Below are positions 1 through 6,641 of a stretch of DNA of 7,617 nucleotides, piece by piece. This DNA is from Bacteroidales bacterium. GTDB taxonomy: Bacteria > Bacteroidota > Bacteroidia > Bacteroidales > UBA932. The stretch's first letter is position 1. Every line of letters starts with the position of its first letter. The stretch covers positions 1 to 7,617 of the forward strand of contig JABUTQ010000045.1 in NCBI GenBank assembly GCA_021443605.1. Reading direction: 5' to 3'. The notes under the pieces were generated by a model that was not told the origin of the DNA, searched no databases, and saw nothing but the letters and a program-made list of their open reading frames with translations. A program made the translations under genes and the position numbers.

Positions 1-488
1 CCCCTCTCCTTCTCTATCTCTGCGGGGTCGAGCAGAAGGTCATTTGCCCAATCATGGAGAATCAAGAGGCAGGAATCTTGTATCCCCTCTCTTGTAACAG
101 GAACATTTGAGATATTATAAACTGTCTGATCTATAGACGTATAAGCATTCAAATTATATCCAAATTTGATACCTACAGATTCACACCAATCGATAAGGCT
201 GTTGCCCGGAAAGTTCTTTGTGCCGTTGAAGCACATATGCTCGAGGAAGTGGGCAAGACCACGCTGGTTTTCTTCTTCGAGGATAGAGCCGACTTTCTGT
301 GCTATGTAGAAATCGGCCTGCCCCTTGGGAGTCTCATTGTGACGGATATAATAGGTGAGACCGTTTGAAAGTTTGCCGATGCGGACATTTTTGTCAACCG
401 GAATCGGCATTGTGTTTTGAGCAAACAAGGCTACGCTGCAAAACAGCGCCGCACCTGCAAGCAAAACTCTTGAAAATAGTGTTTTCAT
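1..488 (-). CDS. M16 family zinc metallopeptidase, N-terminal part (runs off left edge)
   Basis: Translating down from the ATG at 488-486 gives 162 complete codons open to the window edge. The first ~23 residues form a Sec signal peptide (basic start MKTLFSR, hydrophobic core, end SVALFAQ), so the protein is exported, probably to the periplasm. Residues 80-84 are HFLEH, the inverted HxxEH zinc site of the pitrilysin/M16 family: H80 and H84 bind zinc and E83 is the catalytic base. The following CFNGTKNFPG, the NLNAYTS segment and YNISNVP are typical of Bacteroidetes M16 proteins. The acidic stretch at 157-161 (E159 or E161) lies about where the third zinc ligand is expected. Full-length relatives have roughly 900 residues, so most of the gene is outside the window. 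A 68-bp gap holding a possible promoter separates it from the M14 gene, so it may be transcribed on its own. The substrate cannot be told; M16 enzymes usually cut peptides and small proteins. Confidence 0.93.
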   Translation of the reverse strand, partial: MKTLFSRVLLAGAALFCSVALFAQNTMPIPVDKNVRIGKLSNGLTYYIRHNETPKGQADFYIAQKVGSILEEENQRGLAHFLEHMCFNGTKNFPGNSLIDWCESVGIKFGYNLNAYTSIDQTVYNISNVPVTREGIQDSCLLILHDWANDLLLDPAEIEKER

Positions 489-515
489 TTTATGTAAAAA
501 TCTAATTGATACCTA

Positions 516-546
516 CGAAAATAAACAAATAAGAGTAAAAAACAAA
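516..546 (-). promoter_or_regulatory. Candidate Bacteroidales sigma-70-type promoter for the M16 gene
   Basis: Reading the minus strand in the 68-bp gap before the M16 gene, TTTG occupies 546-543 and TATTTTCG occupies 523-516, separated by 19 bp. The known Bacteroides consensus is TTTG at -33 and TAnnTTTG at -7 with a 19-21 bp spacer, so the only mismatch is C for T in the -7 box. Transcription would start near 508, giving a leader of about 20 nt. The gap is very T-rich on this strand, so chance matches are easy. Confidence 0.42.
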
Positions 547-556
547 AAAATACCGA

Positions 557-2341
557 TTAACGATTTCTCGTCATCAAGCGCCACGCGGGGTGAAGGTCGT
601 TATTCTGCTCCGACTGTGCTTTTACGATGTCATAAAAGAAGGTCAGGATGGCATTAGGATTGGCTGCGAAAGCCTTGTCTTTCATCTTCTGTTCAAACTC
701 TGCCTTCAGTGACGGATCTTTTGCAAGCATCTCTCTTCCCTTCTCTTCCATATACGCCTTGCGAATCCAGAACTCATTGGAAGCCTGGACGTTGCTGTTG
801 AAAAAGCCCCAATAGGTCAGCGAGCCCGGAGCGCCAGGTTCAAGCGCCCACACAGCAGCCGGAGCTGCCGGCTGGTTCATATCTATCACATAACTTCCCG
901 CAGGAGCCGTAAGTTTCTCTTTTTGGGAAGTATAGCGGGCATTTACCGTAATCCTTCCTTCGCTCTGGCGTCTTGAAAAATCCCCTCCCGTATAGCGGTA
1001 AGTCTCCACTTCCATCTCAACGGGAGCATCCAGACGGCTCATCGCAACTCCATGCAAGGCAAGGATTTCGGCTATATCGCCCCGTTCAGGCATAAGGATA
1101 TAATATTCCGGAATCATCACCGTGTAGGTTGGTTTTACCCCCATCTTGATAAAGGTAGGTGTATTAATCGGCTTGTTATAATTGTGCCTAACCCACATCG
1201 CGCCGGAGAGGTCGCTTATTGTGGTGTCACGCCCCCAGGCGAGGAATACGACATCTTTCTTTACTTCATCAGTAATCTGAAAATTAAGCACATACGGCTT
1301 TGAACGAAACTCGGCACTTGCCACATACTCGTCCGACTTGCGGACCGCATCTTTCAGAGTCTCTGTATTTTCCGCAAGAATTTTCATTGAATTTCGGATA
1401 TATGCAATTGTGCATTCGACCCTCTGCCGATATGGTTTATAGATATGATTTTCTATCAGCAGGCTCGGGCGGTTGCGCATAGCCCCATACGATTCTGAAT
1501 AGCGAGGATCGAAGAACACCCGTGAAATGCCATCTTCGGGACGGTCTTGGTTGTAATACTCAAAATATGGAAGGAGCGGAAATCCGTCAGATGCCATCAT
1601 TTCATTGAGATATTTCTCATAAACATTTGCTGTCCAATCGTTTATAGCCGGAGCCATAAGAGTTCCAAAATCATCCAAATCGTATGTGCTGACATATTGG
1701 AAGTCGGCGCCGTCGGTCACGTGAACATCAATGAAGAGCTCCGGAAGCCAGCTGCTGAAAAGTTTGAGCCACGCACGGGTTTCAGGGGCATCTGCCTTCA
1801 TAAAGTCTCGGTTGAGATTGAGCAGCTGAGCCGTGTATCGTGTACCGAGCTCGTCCGGACCGTTTTGATTGATACGGTTTATCGCCCCGAAATTTTCGTG
1901 CCCATCCACATTGAAAATCGGGCAGAAGAGAAGTGATACTTTGTCCAGAAGTTCCTGATTTTCACCGCCTAACACCATATCACGAATAAAGATGAGACCG
2001 GCGTCCTTGCCGTCCGGCTCTCCGGAATGGATACACGCCTCCACAAACATTACCACACGCCCCTTTTGGCGAATCTTGTCAGGCGTATCAAGGCCATCCC
2101 TGTCCACTATCAGCAATGGCAGTTCGCGTCCTTGCGGTGAAGTTCCAAAACTCGTATATGTCACCATCGGAGAAGCATCTGCAAGACGGCGGCAATAATC
2201 CACAGTCTGCTCATATCTCGGAGTCTTCTGAAAATCAGTTTGTTCGGCGTATGTCACCCACTCTGCGGGATTATATTTCACCTGCCTCCCGCAACCAATC
2301 AAAAACAGAAGCGCACCTGCGAGAACAATCACTCTTTTCAT
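557..2341 (-). CDS. M14 family zinc carboxypeptidase, lipoprotein
   Basis: A 594-residue exported metallocarboxypeptidase expected to remove C-terminal residues from peptides. A signal peptide ends in a lipobox (FLIGC) with Cys17 as the lipidated residue; the next residues, GRQVK, are basic rather than acidic. The M14 domain spans about residues 40-320. Visible active-site elements are HSGE (zinc ligands H105 and E108), NLNRDF (N177 and R178, like the carboxylate-binding Asn-Arg of carboxypeptidase A), DVH with third zinc ligand H207, and LLIENH with probable catalytic Glu E297. The catalytic site therefore looks intact. A C-terminal extension of about 270 residues includes PAGSYVIDMNQP (480-491) and a WALEP...YWGFFN segment (498-515), a layout I recognise from Bacteroidetes M14 proteins. 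The ATG follows the TAG of the carboxylesterase gene with no base between, so it is the last gene of the operon. No convincing terminator follows. The exact peptide substrate is unknown. Confidence 0.95.
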   Translation of the reverse strand: MKRVIVLAGALLFLIGCGRQVKYNPAEWVTYAEQTDFQKTPRYEQTVDYCRRLADASPMVTYTSFGTSPQGRELPLLIVDRDGLDTPDKIRQKGRVVMFVEACIHSGEPDGKDAGLIFIRDMVLGGENQELLDKVSLLFCPIFNVDGHENFGAINRINQNGPDELGTRYTAQLLNLNRDFMKADAPETRAWLKLFSSWLPELFIDVHVTDGADFQYVSTYDLDDFGTLMAPAINDWTANVYEKYLNEMMASDGFPLLPYFEYYNQDRPEDGISRVFFDPRYSESYGAMRNRPSLLIENHIYKPYRQRVECTIAYIRNSMKILAENTETLKDAVRKSDEYVASAEFRSKPYVLNFQITDEVKKDVVFLAWGRDTTISDLSGAMWVRHNYNKPINTPTFIKMGVKPTYTVMIPEYYILMPERGDIAEILALHGVAMSRLDAPVEMEVETYRYTGGDFSRRQSEGRITVNARYTSQKEKLTAPAGSYVIDMNQPAAPAAVWALEPGAPGSLTYWGFFNSNVQASNEFWIRKAYMEEKGREMLAKDPSLKAEFEQKMKDKAFAANPNAILTFFYDIVKAQSEQNNDLHPAWRLMTRNR

Positions 2342-3850
2342 CTATCTTCTCGATTTAAAGAAATCCTCAAAAAAGTTTAGCTGCTCCTGATTGGGGACAT
2401 TCACAAGGCGGAAGCCGTCGCGGAAATGCATAACGGTCGGCGCTCCCTGCTTGTATGTGGTCCAGAATGGAAGACCCGGTGCATTGGGGTTGCCTGTCTT
2501 TACAAAGTTGATCCAATATTGTGACATAATCTGTGACATACTCTTCTCAACATCTGAGAAACGATCTGTCCCCCAGCCATATACGAATGGCATTTCGGCA
2601 ACGTGGTTCGCTCCGCGAGGGCTCCCCATAAAGCCGCCCGAATTCTGGTCAAAATAGTAGAGATAGACGTTTTTGTCACTCTTTGCACTCTGGAGATTAG
2701 CCCAGGCATAAGTTCCCCAGGCGAAATGGCCATCGCGGAAGATGTCAGCCAATGCAAAATGGACCTCTGCAGGAGTCTTTACGGGATACATTGCGAGAAG
2801 TCTGTCGGCAAAATCGCCGAAAGTGCCGCGTATGTGACTTTCAAAATCTTCAACGGAGGTCTCACGGGTAAACATCCACCCTTCATCGGAGTTTGTGCCA
2901 ATGAGGATATCCACATCGTTGTAATTCCCTGATTCATAGAGCTTATATTGATCGTCTGCAATTGCAATGCCGTCAACCACCGGCCAAAATTCCTCCATAT
3001 TCGTCCCGGAAACCAGTTTCTCCACGGGGAGGTTGCGCAAGGCTTTCAGGTTCTTTGCCCCCATCTTCTTCTGAAACTCGAGACCGTTCTGCTCCATCCC
3101 CTTTGCAGTGCCAAGGAAGATGTTGTCGGTGCGAAGGTCAGAAATCGGGCAGAACGAACCGCCACTCTCGCTTATAGCCCTCTTGAACAACCCTTTGCAC
3201 ATAGGTGAAGCGCAGAGGATGCTTACTGAAATACCTCCTGCCGACTCACCTGCAATGGTGATATTGTCGGGATCTCCTCCAAAGGCTGCGATATTGTTGT
3301 GTACCCATTTCAAGGCACAAATCTGATCCAAGATACCCTGATTGCCCGACACTCCGTTTGGAGATTCCTTCGAGAGTTCAGGATGAGAGAAGAATCCCAA
3401 AACACCTAAACGATATTCAATGCTCACATAGACAATCCCTTCTTTTACGAAACTATCCTGTGTTCCGGCATAAGATCCTGTCAGGAAGGCACCTCCGTGA
3501 ATCATCACGAACACGGGAAGTTTGTCATCCTTGCTTTTTGCAGGAGTCTGAACACTGAGATAAAGGCAATCCTCGCTGCTGACCCCCCTGCCTGGTTGAG
3601 GGGGCTGCGGTGCAAATTTCTCTGCACGATATACTCCCTGCCAAGGCTTTTTGGGAACAGGAGCCTTCCAGCGTAAATCACCCACAGGGGCTTCTGCGTA
3701 GGGAATGGCAGGATAAAGTACATACCCGTCGTGGACAACTCCCTCTATTTCACCTTGTTCCACAACTGTTTTCGAAATTTGCTGCGCCTGTGACAAAACG
3801 GGCAAAGCCAGCATCAGAGATGCCGCAAGAGAAAAAAACAAAGATTTCAT
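2342..3850 (-). CDS. Secreted type-B carboxylesterase (COesterase family)
   Basis: A 502-residue serine hydrolase of the carboxylesterase/cholinesterase family, close to the usual length, that cleaves carboxylic esters. Residues 1-22 are a Sec signal peptide (MKSLFF, hydrophobic core, LSQAQ), with no lipobox, so it is probably soluble in the periplasm or secreted. The type-B signatures are present: EDCLYL (93-98), oxyanion-hole HGG (118-120), and nucleophile elbow GESAGG (201-206) with Ser203. The rest of the triad is probably Glu323 in the TNSDEG motif and His416 in GANHVAEMPFVY. All three catalytic residues and the following substrate-pocket motif are intact, so it should be active. It starts 2 bp after the stop of the Ntn hydrolase gene, and its own TAG abuts the ATG of the M14 gene, consistent with one transcript. 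The natural ester is unknown; xenobiotic, lipid or acyl-sugar esters are all possible for this family. Confidence 0.96.
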   Translation of the reverse strand: MKSLFFSLAASLMLALPVLSQAQQISKTVVEQGEIEGVVHDGYVLYPAIPYAEAPVGDLRWKAPVPKKPWQGVYRAEKFAPQPPQPGRGVSSEDCLYLSVQTPAKSKDDKLPVFVMIHGGAFLTGSYAGTQDSFVKEGIVYVSIEYRLGVLGFFSHPELSKESPNGVSGNQGILDQICALKWVHNNIAAFGGDPDNITIAGESAGGISVSILCASPMCKGLFKRAISESGGSFCPISDLRTDNIFLGTAKGMEQNGLEFQKKMGAKNLKALRNLPVEKLVSGTNMEEFWPVVDGIAIADDQYKLYESGNYNDVDILIGTNSDEGWMFTRETSVEDFESHIRGTFGDFADRLLAMYPVKTPAEVHFALADIFRDGHFAWGTYAWANLQSAKSDKNVYLYYFDQNSGGFMGSPRGANHVAEMPFVYGWGTDRFSDVEKSMSQIMSQYWINFVKTGNPNAPGLPFWTTYKQGAPTVMHFRDGFRLVNVPNQEQLNFFEDFFKSRR

Positions 3851-3852
3851 AT

Positions 3853-5007
3853 TTATTCAGATTTCAATTCGAATGTATTTGTAGTTTCATAAGTATTCCA
3901 GTTGCGGAGATGAAGAGTCTTCTCCGACTGGTCATACACGTTGCTGAATTGGGTGTCTTCCACTATTCCGTTTTCCCATTTCAAATCTTTCCAATGAACC
4001 AAATCGAGGGCTTCCTGCGCCTCTTCAAGGCTCATAATACCTTGACGTTCTGCAATATATTGGCCGGCCACATCATATCTCCACCAGCTGCGACTGTGGG
4101 TATTTCCCACTTTCTGATCGGGAAATTCGGTATAATATTTCGGAGAGAGGAGATGATTTGTCACAAGCATACTGTTTACTCCATCTTCTTTTCTGACTAC
4201 CATAGTCTCCCATCCGCCTTCGGGATCGAATTCTATTACAGCGCAATCGCCTGAAGCATCGGCAACCATGTAGTGATAGCCGGACCCGACAGTCGTGTCG
4301 TGGCAAATATCCACCGATTCCGCAAGTTCAAGCGCCTCTTGCACGGTAGCGCACCTGTCGAGCATCAGCCGCATAATGATGGTGGTACCGACATTTGGCT
4401 TCTCGGTATCTTGCTGAGAAGGTTGCTTTGGAAGGGCCATAATCGAGACGCACAACCCTTTTTCGTTCATCCCATCGACAGGGGCATATACAGACGCCAC
4501 GCACATTATCTTGGAAATAAACTTCGATGGCACTTTTTCAAGGCTGTACCCAAAATGGGACATATCGCTGCAAGCAATTGAGGCATAGCCATCTCTTGGA
4601 TATGAATATGTTACCATCGTCGGATTTTTGAAATAATCGTAATTGCGACCGAAAAGATAACCATCACCTTCCTGGTTCTTCACTTGGAAACTTGTGCAAT
4701 TAAAAGTGTTCATCTGGCCGTTTTCATCTGCCACCTGAGCGCTCTTTATCTTGATTGGGAGCCCTTTCCCAACCTTTTTTATAACATATTCAAGCAGTTT
4801 TCCGTTACTGTCGATATTTTGTTCAATCAGTTCATCGAGATCGTATGCGGCCTTGTATTCCATCTGATAGAGGAACGGATTGCCATCGACATTTTCCACA
4901 CTCATTATCGTGCGGATCTCTCCGCCCCAGATAACAGCTATCACAACAACTGCCATCAACACTGCCCCCAGAATCCCCAAAAAGAAAGCTTTTATAATTT
5001 TATTCAT
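3853..5007 (-). CDS. Membrane-anchored Ntn hydrolase (choloylglycine hydrolase / linear amide C-N hydrolase class)
   Basis: A 384-residue cysteine N-terminal-nucleophile hydrolase of linear amide bonds, related to penicillin V acylase, bile salt hydrolase and the acid ceramidase/NAAA group. Residues 7-28 form one hydrophobic segment after a lysine-rich start, which I read as an N-in signal anchor placing the enzyme outside the inner membrane. Candidate catalytic residues in family order are Cys104 (in NCTSF), Arg121 and Asp124 (GRNYDY), Asn181 (GMNEKGL), Asn284 (TNH) and Arg306 (HSRSWW). The nucleophile must become N-terminal, so cleavage between N103 and C104 is expected. That would leave a ~100-residue N-terminal chain carrying the membrane anchor, much like the two-chain acid ceramidase layout. 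The start overlaps the previous stop as ATGA, suggesting translational coupling. I do not call it a bile salt hydrolase, because those normally start directly at the Cys; N-acyl amino acids, lipoamides or peptides are equally possible substrates. Confidence 0.92.
   Translation of the reverse strand: MNKIIKAFFLGILGAVLMAVVVIAVIWGGEIRTIMSVENVDGNPFLYQMEYKAAYDLDELIEQNIDSNGKLLEYVIKKVGKGLPIKIKSAQVADENGQMNTFNCTSFQVKNQEGDGYLFGRNYDYFKNPTMVTYSYPRDGYASIACSDMSHFGYSLEKVPSKFISKIMCVASVYAPVDGMNEKGLCVSIMALPKQPSQQDTEKPNVGTTIIMRLMLDRCATVQEALELAESVDICHDTTVGSGYHYMVADASGDCAVIEFDPEGGWETMVVRKEDGVNSMLVTNHLLSPKYYTEFPDQKVGNTHSRSWWRYDVAGQYIAERQGIMSLEEAQEALDLVHWKDLKWENGIVEDTQFSNVYDQSEKTLHLRNWNTYETTNTFELKSE
5004..5007 (-). 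promoter_or_regulatory. ATGA stop/start overlap (translational coupling)
   Basis: On the minus strand the ATG of the Ntn hydrolase (5007-5005) overlaps the TGA of the DUF4153/deoxyribosyltransferase-like gene (5006-5004) by one ATGA. This arrangement usually lets terminating ribosomes restart on the next gene and points to matched production of the two proteins. Confidence 0.8.
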
Positions 5008-6626
5008 ATCGTATTAATTAACTCTTTTATAAGCGATTGCCAATCTTCATACAAAGGCACGCCGTAACGGCTGCAGGTAATGCGCACGTTGTCGTAGCGA
5101 TAGAACTCCGCAGGACAACACACGCGAAGTTTTCCTGTACGGATATGGATTCCCATCTCGAGAAGGGTAATGGGAGATTGGCTGCTCGGCAAAAAGTTCA
5201 TAATTATGTAATCAGCCTTTTCGAGATGCTCCAGCTCCCAGTTCACCTGATAATCCATCTCCCCTTCCCTATCGGGATTCCAGTGTTCCTGACGGGGATT
5301 ATACAGGATATATCCCCCCGGAAGTGAATCAAAAATACGGGCAGTTTCGGCCTGCCAATCCACACTGTTTCCCATATCGATAGTGCCGGCAAGGAAAATC
5401 TTGGTATAATCTTCTTCATCAACACCTTGAGGAAGCTCCTCATGGGGATGAAGCATATAAACTCCTGATACAGAAGGGGTATCATCTTTAGAAACAGATT
5501 CGTTCAAAGAAGCCCCATTGTCATTCTCTGGAAAAAGACGCCACGCGCTTGCAGGGCCGAATGAAAAGACGAATGCCGCTATTACAAAAGACAATATGAC
5601 GGGCATCATCTTGTCTTTCACTGCCCAATAGATGCAAATAGCATAAAACCAGACATTTATCACAATCAGGTAAAAGCGGGGGGCAGTGAAGCCATAATCT
5701 GCGATTCTTCGCCCGATACCGATACTCATCAGCACGAGGGCCGGCATAGCCAGCCACGGAAGCAATTTAAGTGCACGACTGTCCAAGTCATTCTCTTTAC
5801 GTTCGATTCCAATGGAGATAAACTTGACGAGTATCAGCAGTGCCATCATACAGATGACCGGCACGGCAACCTTCCCCTGAGGAAGATTCCATTCGATGAC
5901 TATCTTGAAGATATATGCATATAGGACAACCAGATAGATGCAGAGCAACACCAAGAAAAGTCTGAACACTATAACGGAAAACTTGTCTGAAGTCTTATTG
6001 TTTTCGTGAGCACTGCCAAGGGGCTCCAATCGCATCAGAATCAGCACCGGCAAAAGGAGGCAACCACAGATGGCAAATGTATCCAAGTAAAAATTGTCCA
6101 AAGAGATACCAAACAACATCTCCGAGCAGTTCACCAACAGCAGGAGACCGCCCAGAATGAGTGCAGCAACCGCACCATTCATCACTGAGATGACGACGAA
6201 TCCGCGATAGAAATTCCACTGTGACACCTCCTCCTTCCTCCCGATAAACGGAACTATGAAAGGAGCGAGGACACACAATGATGTTATGACCGCAATATCG
6301 GAAAAATAGGCCTCATCAACGAGCTTTGCTTTGGTTATATAAGCTAAATATATGGCATTCAACACAATGACAACATGGGCAACGATAGAGAGGGTTGTCA
6401 TCCACCGCCCGTGATAAATCTGTCGGCACAAATCGATGCAGAAGGAAACAAATACTCCGGTGGCAAGATAAAGAAGAATCGGATTGTTCAGATACTTCTT
6501 GCCAAAGGCGATATGGTGACCTATGAGCATTATCGCAACTGCCAGCAACACGCAATAGATTATCGTGGCAGCGTACCGACTGAATGTTGCACCTATGTTG
6601 TCGAATATGTGTTTAAAGTATTTCAT
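5004..6626 (-). CDS. DUF4153-type polytopic membrane protein fused to a nucleoside 2-deoxyribosyltransferase-like domain
   Basis: A 540-residue protein in two parts. Residues ~20-358 hold about ten or eleven hydrophobic helices. Their last section, GRR-IADYGFTAPR (305-317) followed by two more helices and FGPASAW, matches the end of the membrane part of DUF4153 proteins, whose function is unknown. After a polar linker (~365-405), residues 409-540 form a compact soluble domain like the nucleoside 2-deoxyribosyltransferase-like family (the Nuc_deoxyri_tr2 type common in phages). It shows KIFLAGTIDMG (409-419), DW (423-424), NPR (443-445), NWELEHLEKAD (462-472), SPITLLEMG (484-492) with E490 as probable catalytic Glu, and YDNVRITC (511-518). 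Relatives cleave or exchange the base-sugar bond of nucleosides or nucleotides; here the substrate is unknown. I chose the ATG at 6626 over an in-frame TTG at 6632 (two residues longer). The gene starts 15 bp after the DUF3089 stop and overlaps the next gene by 4 bp. Confidence 0.88.
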   Translation of the reverse strand: MKYFKHIFDNIGATFSRYAATIIYCVLLAVAIMLIGHHIAFGKKYLNNPILLYLATGVFVSFCIDLCRQIYHGRWMTTLSIVAHVVIVLNAIYLAYITKAKLVDEAYFSDIAVITSLCVLAPFIVPFIGRKEEVSQWNFYRGFVVISVMNGAVAALILGGLLLLVNCSEMLFGISLDNFYLDTFAICGCLLLPVLILMRLEPLGSAHENNKTSDKFSVIVFRLFLVLLCIYLVVLYAYIFKIVIEWNLPQGKVAVPVICMMALLILVKFISIGIERKENDLDSRALKLLPWLAMPALVLMSIGIGRRIADYGFTAPRFYLIVINVWFYAICIYWAVKDKMMPVILSFVIAAFVFSFGPASAWRLFPENDNGASLNESVSKDDTPSVSGVYMLHPHEELPQGVDEEDYTKIFLAGTIDMGNSVDWQAETARIFDSLPGGYILYNPRQEHWNPDREGEMDYQVNWELEHLEKADYIIMNFLPSSQSPITLLEMGIHIRTGKLRVCCPAEFYRYDNVRITCSRYGVPLYEDWQSLIKELINTI

Positions 6627-6641
6627 TGACAATCATGTTGT

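Noticed and set aside
544..573. Possible terminator after the M14 gene: a 6-bp stem with GAAA loop (573-558, minus strand) followed by a run of seven T at 550-544
   Set aside because: The stem is short and A/T-rich with a G-T pair, includes the last codons and stop of the gene, and the T-run begins 7 nt after the stem rather than directly behind it.
3610..4254. A 214-codon open frame on the plus strand across the carboxylesterase/Ntn hydrolase junction
   Set aside because: It lies opposite two genes with complete catalytic motifs, its translation is low-complexity and unlike any family I know, and it runs against the direction of all other genes.
3853..5007. Bile salt hydrolase as the name for the Ntn hydrolase
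   Set aside because: The class motifs are shared by penicillin acylases and acid-ceramidase-like enzymes, and the N-terminal anchor plus internal Cys do not fit the usual bile salt hydrolase layout.
6627..6632. TTG at 6632 as start of the DUF4153 fusion gene
   Set aside because: An ATG two codons later (6626) gives a usual MKYFKH start; TTG starts are uncommon and no ribosome-binding signal favours it. It cannot be excluded.
6613..6636. A 7-codon frame (ATG at 6636, TAA at 6615-6613) overlapping the start of the DUF4153 fusion gene, as a possible leader peptide
   Set aside because: Too short to tell from chance, no attenuator-type hairpin or codon bias accompanies it.
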